Assembly: GCA_902622545.1 (NCBI GenBank)
Contig: CACNQD010000001.1
Coordinates: 124,001-188,000 of the forward strand
Direction: 5' to 3'
Source: an uncultured Pelagibacteraceae bacterium
Lineage (GTDB): Bacteria > Pseudomonadota > Alphaproteobacteria > Pelagibacterales > Pelagibacteraceae
DNA length: 64,000 bases
The notes beneath the pieces were generated by a model. It had not been told where the DNA came from and searched no databases. It saw nothing but the letters and a program-made list of their open reading frames with translations. This document shows positions 54,656 through 62,302 of the stretch, one piece after another (the stretch's first letter is position 1; every line of letters starts with the position of its first letter). The translations under genes were made by a program, and so were the position numbers.

Positions 54656-55315
54656 ATGAAAAAAATAAAAATATCACCATCTATTTTGTCTGCTGACTTT
54701 AGCCAGCTTGGACAAGAAATTAAAAATTTAGAGAATAGCGGGGCTGATATGATTCATGTTGACGTTATGGATGGTCACTTTGTACCAAATCTAACTATAG
54801 GTCCTCCTGTAATAAAAGCGTTGAGGAAATATACCAATATTCCATTTGATGTACATTTGATGATCAATCCAGTGCATAAGTATATAAAAGATTATGCGGA
54901 AAGTGGTGCTGATATAATTACAATACATCCAGAAGCAACTAATTCATTGCAAGAGACTATCGATGAAATAAAAAAATATAAAAAAAAGGTGGGTCTATCA
55001 TTAAATCCAGATACAAAAATTGAAGTAATAGAAAAATATCTAGATCAAATAGATTTAGTTTTACTAATGAGTGTTTTTCCAGGATTCGGAGGTCAAAAAT
55101 TTATAAAAGATGTTCTAAAAAAAATTGAAAGAATAAATGAAATTAAAGATAAACATAATTTTAAATTTGATATTGAAGTTGATGGTGGAATAAATTTCTC
55201 AAATTTTAAAGAAGTTCTTGAAGCTGGTGCAAACGTTTTAGTTTCAGGTACAACAATTTTTAAAGAAAATAATGGAGATATAAAAAAAAATATTAATTTT
55301 TTAAAATCAATTTAG
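54656..55315 (+). CDS. rpe: ribulose-phosphate 3-epimerase
   Basis: Interconverts ribulose-5-phosphate and xylulose-5-phosphate in the pentose phosphate pathway. It has 219 residues, normal length. ISPSILSADFSQLG, HVDVMDGHFVPNLTIGP with catalytic Asp and metal His, FDVHLMI, LMSVFPGFGGQKF and the phosphate-binding VDGGINFSNFKE are all present. It begins a plus-strand set with the heparinase-like protein and purH. Confidence 0.97.
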   Translation: MKKIKISPSILSADFSQLGQEIKNLENSGADMIHVDVMDGHFVPNLTIGPPVIKALRKYTNIPFDVHLMINPVHKYIKDYAESGADIITIHPEATNSLQETIDEIKKYKKKVGLSLNPDTKIEVIEKYLDQIDLVLLMSVFPGFGGQKFIKDVLKKIERINEIKDKHNFKFDIEVDGGINFSNFKEVLEAGANVLVSGTTIFKENNGDIKKNINFLKSI

Positions 55316-55322
55316 ATATTGC

Positions 55323-56948
55323 ATGGGTTATAAAGAAAATTCTACAACTAATCCTTTTTTATATATTTCAAAACAATTTAGAAAAATTTATTTAAACTCA
55401 AGTATTTATAACACCAAGATTTCAAAAGTTTTCGATGGAGGATTTGAATATGTTCCGCATCTGAAGATATTCGATTGTATTATAAAAGTTAAAGATAGAA
55501 GAAATAGAATTGAAGATTACAACATAGAAAATATTTGGGAAAATCAAAATTTGTCAGAAAAAGATTTTAAAAAGCTTCATAGCTTTTTTTGGCTATTTAC
55601 TATTGATTTAAAATCCTCAAAAAAAATTACAAGATCTGTGATCTATAGTTGGGTAAATTTTAATCAAAACTACAGTTTCAATAGTTGGGAACTAAACACA
55701 CTTTCAAAAAGAATTATTTCTTGGATAGCGAATAGTAATAGCTTCTACCATGAAGGTGATGAAAATTTTAAAATAAGTTTTACAAAAGTTTTAAAAAAAC
55801 AATTAAATCATTTAACTAATGAAATAGGAAATGCTGAATTTGTTAATGACAAAATGGTTGGGTGTTCCGCAATTATTATGGGTGGATTGTGTTTTAAACG
55901 TCAGTTTCATTATTTAAATACTGGATTTCAATTGTTAAAAAAAATAATTAATACAATTTTTGACAATGATGGTTTTCCAAAATCTAGAAATCCTAGACAA
56001 GTAATTTTTTATTTAAAGCATTTTGTTTTTATAAGAGAATTATTAAGAGACTCTAATACTGATATACCAGAGTATTTAAATGAAATTATATTCTATCTTG
56101 GCCAATCTTTTGATTTTTATTTTGGAGAAAACGATGGTGCCTGTTTATTTAACGGTAACCACATTTTAAATGTAACCGGACTTAAAAAATATCTCAAAGA
56201 ATATGGATATAAATTTAAAAATAAATTAAATAGTTTGGGCGGTTATACAATAATTAGGAATAAAAAAGATAAAATCATATTTGATTTTGGACCAACGCCA
56301 GAAAAGAGATACTCCGCTGACTATCAATCTGGTGCCTTATCGTTTGAGATTTTTCATGAAAAGGAAAAATTGATAACAAATTGTGGTTATTTCCAAAATT
56401 ATAACCATAAATTAAATATTCTATCTAAATCAACAGCCGCACATTCTACACTCTCAATTGATGATAGATCTTCGTGCAAATTTAAAAAAGACAAATTAGG
56501 TTACTTTATTTTGGAAAATACTTTGAAAGTATCAAACAAAAAAACTTATCATGATGATGAAATGTGGGAAATACAAGGGGTCCATGATGGTTATTTAAAA
56601 GAATATGGTATTTTGCATAAAAGAAATATTAAATTTTTTCCGAAAGAATTTAAGTATGTCGGCGAAGACATAATTACCTGCAAAAAAAATTATCGGGGAG
56701 TTGGTTTTGATATAAGGTTTCATTTAGAGCCAGAAACTAATGCAATAAAGACACAGGATAAACAGTCTATTTTATTAAAACTTAAAAAAACTGGTTGGAA
56801 ATTCATTTGTAATCACAAAAATTTTGGTATCGAAACAGGGTTATATTTTGGAAAAAAAGACTCGTATATTGAAAATAAAAATATTTATGTAAATGGAGAA
56901 ATTACAAAAGAAGAAGAAATAATCAAATGGGAAATTAAGAGAATATGA
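55323..56948 (+). CDS. heparinase II/III family protein
   Basis: A 541-residue protein with an alpha-helical toroid in the first half (WGLFTIDL-like FWLFTIDL, WELNTLSKRIISWI) and a beta-rich heparinase II/III-like C-terminal domain (AAHSTLSIDDRSS, PTPEKRYSADYQSGALSFEI). Despite the name, the substrate is probably a different acidic polysaccharide. No signal peptide is visible at the start MGYKENSTTNPFLY. In alphaproteobacteria this gene often precedes purH, as here, where the stop overlaps purH by four bases. Confidence 0.88.
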   Translation: MGYKENSTTNPFLYISKQFRKIYLNSSIYNTKISKVFDGGFEYVPHLKIFDCIIKVKDRRNRIEDYNIENIWENQNLSEKDFKKLHSFFWLFTIDLKSSKKITRSVIYSWVNFNQNYSFNSWELNTLSKRIISWIANSNSFYHEGDENFKISFTKVLKKQLNHLTNEIGNAEFVNDKMVGCSAIIMGGLCFKRQFHYLNTGFQLLKKIINTIFDNDGFPKSRNPRQVIFYLKHFVFIRELLRDSNTDIPEYLNEIIFYLGQSFDFYFGENDGACLFNGNHILNVTGLKKYLKEYGYKFKNKLNSLGGYTIIRNKKDKIIFDFGPTPEKRYSADYQSGALSFEIFHEKEKLITNCGYFQNYNHKLNILSKSTAAHSTLSIDDRSSCKFKKDKLGYFILENTLKVSNKKTYHDDEMWEIQGVHDGYLKEYGILHKRNIKFFPKEFKYVGEDIITCKKNYRGVGFDIRFHLEPETNAIKTQDKQSILLKLKKTGWKFICNHKNFGIETGLYFGKKDSYIENKNIYVNGEITKEEEIIKWEIKRI

Positions 56949-58483
56949 ATAGAAAAATTAAAAGAGCTCTTATATCGGTTTCTGATAAGACTCAACTTAT
57001 TAAGATCTTGCCAACTTTAAAAAAATTGAAAATTGAAATTTTAAGTTCTGGAGGTACCTACAAATATATTAAACAATGCGGTTTTCAATGCGTTGAGGTA
57101 AGTGAGTTTACAAATTTTAAGGAAATTCTAGACGGAAGAGTAAAAACTCTTCATCCAAAAATACATTCTGGAATACTATTTAAAAGAGAGAACAAAAAAC
57201 ATTTAAGTCAAATGAAAGTTCAAAATTTTAAAAATATAGATCTTGTTATCGTTAATTTTTACCCTTTTGAAAAAGCAGTTCTTGAAAATAAAAATGAAAA
57301 TAAAATTATCGAAAACATTGATATAGGTGGTCCAGCACTTGTTAGATCAGCGGCAAAAAACTTCGGTGATGTAGTTGTGATAACATCAAATTGTCAATTT
57401 AAAGATTTAATTCATGAGATGAATATTAATAAAGGCGCTACATCCCTAAAATTCAGAAAGAAATTATCACAAGAAGCTTTTAATGAAACTGCTTATTACG
57501 ATTCTAACATTTCAAAGTATTTTAATAAAATTATCAACAACAAATTCCCTAAAAAAATAACTATTAATGGAACATTAGTTAGCAAGTTAAGATATGGAGA
57601 AAATCCACATCAATTAGGAGCATTTTATTCAAGAGATAATTTAAATGAGTTAGAAAAATTAAATGGTAAAGAATTAAGTTATAATAATTATAACGATATT
57701 TATTATGGTCTTGATATTGTAAATAGCCTACCAAAGGGTATTGGCACTATTATAATTAAGCACGCTAATCCATCAGGAGTATCCATTAATAAAAAACAAT
57801 TATTGAGCTTTAAACAAGCATTTAATTGTGATCCTATAAGTGCTTTTGGTGGGGTTATAATTTGCAATTATGAAATTAATTACGAAACTGCTAAGGAGAT
57901 AAATAAGAAATTTTTTGAAGTTATAGTTGCAAAAGATTTTAGTTATAAAGCTTTATCAATATTAAAAAAAAAAAAGAACTTAAGAATTATTAAAGATAAT
58001 CAAAAATATGAGTCCAGTGAGATTACAGCAAATACACTTTCAAAAAACTTAATTCTACAAAATTCTGATAATGAAATTTTCAATAAAAATAACTTTAAAG
58101 TAGTATCAAAAAAGAAACCTAGTAAAAAAATGTTAAATGATCTTATGTTTGCTTTCAATATATGTAGATTTGTAAAATCAAATGCAATTGTATTAACAAA
58201 TAATTGTTCGACAGTAGGTATTGGTTCAGGACAGCCCAGCCGACTAGATAGTTGTGAAATTGCTGTGGATAAGGTTCGAAAATTTAATCACAAAACACAA
58301 AATCTTGTTGCAGCTTCAGATGCTTTTTTTCCTTTTGTTGATGGAATTGAATTACTTATTCAATCCGGGGTAAAGGGAGTCATTCAACCTTATGGATCTA
58401 TAAGAGATAAAGAAATTATAAAATTTGCCAACAATACAAACACTGTGCTAGTTTTTTCAAAAACTAGACACTTTAGACATTAA
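56945..58483 (+). CDS. purH: bifunctional AICAR transformylase / IMP cyclohydrolase
   Basis: Catalyses the last two steps of IMP synthesis. It has 512 residues, normal length. N-terminal cyclohydrolase: ALISVSDKTQL, SSGGTYKYI, DGRVKTLHPKIHSGIL, VIVNFYPF and NIDIGGPALVRSAAKN. The transformylase domain has RYGENPHQLGAFY, the catalytic KH in IIKHANPSGVSI, and QPYGSIRDKEII, ending in RHFRH as usual. It uses 10-formyl-THF made by FolD. Its stop shares TTAA with the convergent pterin dehydratase gene. Confidence 0.97.
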   Translation: MNRKIKRALISVSDKTQLIKILPTLKKLKIEILSSGGTYKYIKQCGFQCVEVSEFTNFKEILDGRVKTLHPKIHSGILFKRENKKHLSQMKVQNFKNIDLVIVNFYPFEKAVLENKNENKIIENIDIGGPALVRSAAKNFGDVVVITSNCQFKDLIHEMNINKGATSLKFRKKLSQEAFNETAYYDSNISKYFNKIINNKFPKKITINGTLVSKLRYGENPHQLGAFYSRDNLNELEKLNGKELSYNNYNDIYYGLDIVNSLPKGIGTIIIKHANPSGVSINKKQLLSFKQAFNCDPISAFGGVIICNYEINYETAKEINKKFFEVIVAKDFSYKALSILKKKKNLRIIKDNQKYESSEITANTLSKNLILQNSDNEIFNKNNFKVVSKKKPSKKMLNDLMFAFNICRFVKSNAIVLTNNCSTVGIGSGQPSRLDSCEIAVDKVRKFNHKTQNLVAASDAFFPFVDGIELLIQSGVKGVIQPYGSIRDKEIIKFANNTNTVLVFSKTRHFRH

Positions 58484-58818
58484 ATAATTTTATCAATTTT
58501 AGCAGCAAGGATGAAATCACTCTCTGCTAGGCCATTTATGGCATGGGTAAATATTTTTATTTTTGCATATCCCCAGCCAAACCATATATCTGGATGATGT
58601 CCTTCTGTTTCAGCAATCTCTCCAACTTTATTAACAAAGTTTTGAGCATTTACAAAATTTTCAAACTTAAATTCTTTTAATAAATAAAAATTCTCATTTT
58701 CATTTTTTTTAACATCCCACCCATCGACTTTTTTCAAATATTTATGAATTTCACTTAAATTAAAGGATGGTATTCCACCCTCACACGGTACACATTTTTT
58801 TTTTGATAAATCTTCCAT
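58480..58818 (-). CDS. phhB: 4a-hydroxytetrahydrobiopterin dehydratase (pterin carbinolamine dehydratase)
   Basis: A 112-residue PCD family protein. The active-site signature is ETEGHHPDIWFGWGYAKI, followed by FTHAINGLAESDFILAAKID with the third His. The start is the ATG at 58818, just after the tRNA-Gly; a longer frame would run into the tRNA and is spurious. In marine bacteria without phenylalanine hydroxylase such proteins may serve in molybdopterin or folate-related chemistry. An N-terminal CVPCEGG motif (CxxC) is present. Confidence 0.92.
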   Translation of the reverse strand: MEDLSKKKCVPCEGGIPSFNLSEIHKYLKKVDGWDVKKNENENFYLLKEFKFENFVNAQNFVNKVGEIAETEGHHPDIWFGWGYAKIKIFTHAINGLAESDFILAAKIDKII

Positions 58819-58826
58819 ATACTTTT

Positions 58827-58901
58827 TGGAGCGGGCAATGGGACTTGAACCCACGACCTTCTCGTTGGCAACGAGACGCTCTACCACTGAGCTACGCCCG
58901 C
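58827..58901 (-). tRNA. trnG: tRNA-Gly (GCC)
   Basis: A complete 75-base tRNA on the minus strand, starting GCGGGCGTAGCTCAGTGGTA. The acceptor stem GCGGGCG pairs with TGCCCGC (one G-U). The anticodon arm TCTCG-TTGCCAA-CGAGA gives anticodon GCC (plus-strand positions 58867-58869), the T arm has GGTTCAAGTCC and the 3' CCA is encoded (58827-58829). The following pterin dehydratase ATG is only 8 bases further on. Confidence 0.97.
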
Positions 58902-58919
58902 GTAAAAATTTAACTTTAA

Positions 58920-58947
58920 AATTAAAGGCTTTTTACAAATTAAGCAA
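58920..58947 (-). promoter_or_regulatory. possible promoter of tRNA-Gly
   Basis: On the minus strand TTGCTT (58942-58947) and TTAATT (58920-58925) are separated by 16 bases and end 18 bases before the tRNA. This lies in the only gap (58902-58957) between the upstream sulfotransferase and the tRNA. Plausible but weak in AT-rich DNA. Confidence 0.35.
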
Positions 58948-58957
58948 TAGACTTTTT

Positions 58958-60403
58958 TTACTGAAAATTATCAAGAAATTCTTTGTAAGGTAAAAACTTA
59001 GAATTATCATATTTAAAAATTTTTTCTCTTATTTGTATATTGCTTGCTGTACTGCATATAAGGTCTTTTCTCTTGTAGTATTTAAGAACCTTTTCAGACC
59101 AATTCAGTTTACAAAAAGACATTATTTCTTTTGAAACATCCTCTGGAAATTCTGTTAGTTTTCTTAATTCAACGGTTAGTATATTTTTATGATAGATTTT
59201 TTTTAAATTCTTTAATTTTGAATTATATATAGAAATATATTTTTTAATATCTTTAATATTGTGGGACCAAGGTAAATTATTTAAACATTGTTGATAAATT
59301 GCAACAAGATTATGAAAACTATCCCTTTTACAATTTATAATTTTGGCATTAGGAAATACTTCTAATAAAATCTCTGCAAAGTAAAAATTTGTCATTGTTC
59401 TATCAATAAAAGTAAATTTTTCAGACTGAATAGAAAATATTTCCATATAATTATTAATAATTTTTTTTCTTAAAAAATCAGTATCTACTTTGATAGACTC
59501 TTCTTTCTCATATATTTTTTTATTCTTTTGTAAATTTTGAAAAGCTTTTTGTAAAATAAAATTTTCCCCTGCATTATAAATTTTTTTTTCTCCAGAAGTA
59601 ATTATTGTTTCTACCAAAGTAGTTCCTGATCTTGGGATTCCAAAGATAAAGATTGGATGAATATTACTGAATTTAATTTTATTTTGTTCAGTGTCTTTAA
59701 AAGAAAATTTTTTATTTATCATTGCTGGAACTGTGTCCAGCCAATATTTAACTGCAAATTTATTCATTGGATTCGAATTAAAAAAAATTTTATGACCTTC
59801 AGATAATTCTTTTATCTCTTTATATATTTCATTTTTTTTTCTGTGATTTTTTGCAAGTATGAAATGACCATATGCAATATTTTTGTCTTTTAAATTATGC
59901 TTAATTTTCAGTTGATTTTTTATTTTTTTAATTGTGTCATCTGAAATCAAACTATCGTCAAGTCTTTGTAAATTAAAGTATGCTGCATAGTTTTTATTAT
60001 CAACTTCAATAACCTTCAAATAAAATTTTTTTGCAAGCTTTAATTCACCTTTATCCTCATAAAGTGATGCTAAATTAAAATATCCAGGAACAAAATTTTT
60101 ATCACAAGAAATTGACTTTTTAAAAAATATTTCCGCATTAGTGTAATTTTTTTCAATCTTATATAGATCACCTAAAGAATTAATAGCAAATAAGTTTTTT
60201 TTATCATAATTAAGAATTTTATTTAGAGCTATTTTTGCATTTTTTATATCATTTTTTTTTATAAGAATTATAGAAATTAATTTTAATGTATTTAAATTTT
60301 TTTTTTTAATTTTTACGAGAAAATTTAATGAGTCCTCTAATTGGTTTTTTTTGTAATATTCTAAACCCTTGGTAAATAAACTTTCATCATTTAAATTATT
60401 CAT
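58958..60403 (-). CDS. TPR-sulfotransferase
   Basis: A 481-residue protein with TPR repeats in residues about 5-230 (ISCDKNFVPGYFNLASLYED and similar) and a sulfotransferase domain at the C-terminus. The PAPS 5'-phosphosulfate loop FIFGIPRSGTTLVETIITS is near residue 255, and the 3'-phosphate-binding region is around IINCKRDSFHNLVAIY. TPR-linked sulfotransferases are common in marine alphaproteobacteria; the acceptor, whether glycan, peptide or lipid, is unknown. It is divergent from the LON-domain gene. Confidence 0.88.
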   Translation of the reverse strand: MNNLNDESLFTKGLEYYKKNQLEDSLNFLVKIKKKNLNTLKLISIILIKKNDIKNAKIALNKILNYDKKNLFAINSLGDLYKIEKNYTNAEIFFKKSISCDKNFVPGYFNLASLYEDKGELKLAKKFYLKVIEVDNKNYAAYFNLQRLDDSLISDDTIKKIKNQLKIKHNLKDKNIAYGHFILAKNHRKKNEIYKEIKELSEGHKIFFNSNPMNKFAVKYWLDTVPAMINKKFSFKDTEQNKIKFSNIHPIFIFGIPRSGTTLVETIITSGEKKIYNAGENFILQKAFQNLQKNKKIYEKEESIKVDTDFLRKKIINNYMEIFSIQSEKFTFIDRTMTNFYFAEILLEVFPNAKIINCKRDSFHNLVAIYQQCLNNLPWSHNIKDIKKYISIYNSKLKNLKKIYHKNILTVELRKLTEFPEDVSKEIMSFCKLNWSEKVLKYYKRKDLICSTASNIQIREKIFKYDNSKFLPYKEFLDNFQ

Positions 60404-60503
60404 AAAATTAAGTTTTTTTTAACAATAAAAATCCCATTTTAATATAATAATGCAACAATATGTACATAGATCTTTTAATAATAATTTGTTAATTTTTTTC
60501 TAG

Positions 60504-61148
60504 ATGAATAAAATTAACGATTTACCCGACAGCATACCAGTATTTCCACTTTCAAATTTTATATTTTTCCCTAACACCTCTGCTCCCCTGAATATTTTTG
60601 AACCAAGATATATTCAAATGATTAATCAAAGCATAAAGTCTAACCGGATGATTGGTATGATACAGCCGAAAGGATTAACAAATTCATTAAAGCCTGATGT
60701 TTTTAAAGTTGGAAGTCTAGGCAAAATATCTAGTTTTAATGAAACAGATGATGGCAGATATGTAATAGTTCTTAATGGAATAACTAGGTTTAACATCGTT
60801 AAAGAGATAAATAATGAAAAACCTTTTAGAGAATTTAAAATAAACTACGAAGGATTTGAAAATGATATAAAAAATAAAGAAGAGGACATAAATTTTTCTG
60901 ACCTAAATCTTATCTTTCAAGATCTTAAAAATATTTTTGAAAAGCAAGGTTACATTATTAATTGGAATGAACTTGAAAAACAAAGTATAGATCAAACAAT
61001 AAACACGCTCTCAATGGCCTCCCCATTTTCGAAAGAGGAAAAACAAATGCTTTTGGAGGCTAAGGATTTGAGATTTAGGAAAAAGAAATTAGAGCAAATT
61101 ATCAAATTATATCTGTCAGATAATTTTAGTAACAAGACTTTACAATAA
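60504..61148 (+). CDS. LON N-terminal substrate-binding domain protein
   Basis: A 214-residue stand-alone LON domain, without ATPase or protease parts. SIPVFPLSNFIFFPNTSAPLNIFEPRY (cited as VFPLSNFIFFPN and LNIFEPRY) and the later GKISSFNETDDGRYVIVLNGITRFNI match the family. Alphaproteobacteria carry such proteins as companions of thioredoxin-like or other housekeeping genes; their function is uncertain. It ends directly beside the convergent UbiH-like gene. Confidence 0.9.
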   Translation: MNKINDLPDSIPVFPLSNFIFFPNTSAPLNIFEPRYIQMINQSIKSNRMIGMIQPKGLTNSLKPDVFKVGSLGKISSFNETDDGRYVIVLNGITRFNIVKEINNEKPFREFKINYEGFENDIKNKEEDINFSDLNLIFQDLKNIFEKQGYIINWNELEKQSIDQTINTLSMASPFSKEEKQMLLEAKDLRFRKKKLEQIIKLYLSDNFSNKTLQ

Positions 61149-62243
61149 TTAGAAAATCAATCCTTTATCAGCAAAGTTTTCTATTTTATTTTTTATAAAT
61201 AAATTTTTGTTCATAAATTTAAAAATGTAATCAATGGATTTCATATTATACCTATTATTAAATTTAAAAAATTCATATAAAAAGTCGACTCCCATAGCAA
61301 AAACTAAATTTGGATTTTTTCTTTTAGCCTCAAACTTCTCTAAAACGGTATCTAAACTTAATCCAAGATCTAAGTTTTTTTTGATTAATTGAGTCAAAAT
61401 TTTCGAATCTCTAAGGGTCATATTAAATCCTTGTCCTGCTAAAGGGTGTATCCTATGTAAAGCATCTCCAAATGATAAAATATTTTTATGAAAATAATTA
61501 CGTGAGAGGGATAAATTTATAGGAAATTGTTTTAATGCATTAATTTTCTTTATTTTATATATTCGGTTATAGTGTCTAATTAATTCTAAAATTTTAGAAT
61601 TATTTTTTATGAGGTCTTTCTCGAATACTGAAAAAACAACCGAAGTTTTAGTATTTGAAATAGGTAAAAAGGCTAAAGGTCCGAATTTTGTAAAATACTG
61701 TTCTGCTATATTATTTTCTACTTTATCATGATCAATAATAGTAGTAAAGGCAGTGCTTTTATAATTTTTTCTAATTTGTTTACTAAAATATTTTTTAAAT
61801 AAGTAATTGTTTGTGTCTCCAAGAATAATGATCTCATAATTCTTTTTAAGTATCTTAAAGAGGGATTTTTGACTTCTTTCTCTCTTAAATTTAATTAACT
61901 TATTTTTTTTAATGGAAACTTCTAAAGACTTATAAAAATTATTATATGAAGCTATAAAAAAACTATTTTTTTTTGAGTCAAAATTTAAAAAACTTTTAAA
62001 ACTTTCGTCCTTATACAAATTAATTCTTTTTATACCCCAACATTTTTTTTTAAACAGTATTTTCTGACTCTCTAAAAATTCAATACTGTCATTGGACAAT
62101 CCTATTGTTCTTGAGATTGTATTTGTCAAATTCTTTGATATATTATTATCTAGATAATACAAATCCACATTAATACCTTTATTAATTAAAATTTTTGATA
62201 ATACTAATGTTGTTAAATTTTTTCCTATTAAACAAATAGTCAT
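61149..62243 (-). CDS. UbiH/VisC-family FAD monooxygenase, divergent
   Basis: A 364-residue member of the ubiquinone-biosynthesis hydroxylase family. FGDALHRIHPLAGQGFNMTLRD is its clear signature near residue 285 (named here as GDALHRIHP and GQGFNMTLRD). The N-terminus MTICLIGKNLTTLVLSKILI keeps the fold pattern but lacks two of the three glycines of the GxGxxG FAD loop. RTIGLSNDSIEFL replaces the usual R-x-x-ALS. The ATG at 62243 was chosen over a longer frame. It probably hydroxylates the ubiquinone ring, perhaps with broad specificity. Divergent from ftsK. Confidence 0.8.
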   Translation of the reverse strand: MTICLIGKNLTTLVLSKILINKGINVDLYYLDNNISKNLTNTISRTIGLSNDSIEFLESQKILFKKKCWGIKRINLYKDESFKSFLNFDSKKNSFFIASYNNFYKSLEVSIKKNKLIKFKRERSQKSLFKILKKNYEIIILGDTNNYLFKKYFSKQIRKNYKSTAFTTIIDHDKVENNIAEQYFTKFGPLAFLPISNTKTSVVFSVFEKDLIKNNSKILELIRHYNRIYKIKKINALKQFPINLSLSRNYFHKNILSFGDALHRIHPLAGQGFNMTLRDSKILTQLIKKNLDLGLSLDTVLEKFEAKRKNPNLVFAMGVDFLYEFFKFNNRYNMKSIDYIFKFMNKNLFIKNKIENFADKGLIF

Positions 62244-62302
62244 AATTTTTTTAATTTTAACAACAAATATTAAATGATACAAAGTGATAAATTTGATTCT
62301 TT

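Noticed and set aside
58819-58887. N-terminal extension of the pterin dehydratase (VERLVANEKVVGSSPIARS)
   Set aside because: This sequence is a translation of the tRNA-Gly gene, a common artefact; the real start is the ATG at 58818.
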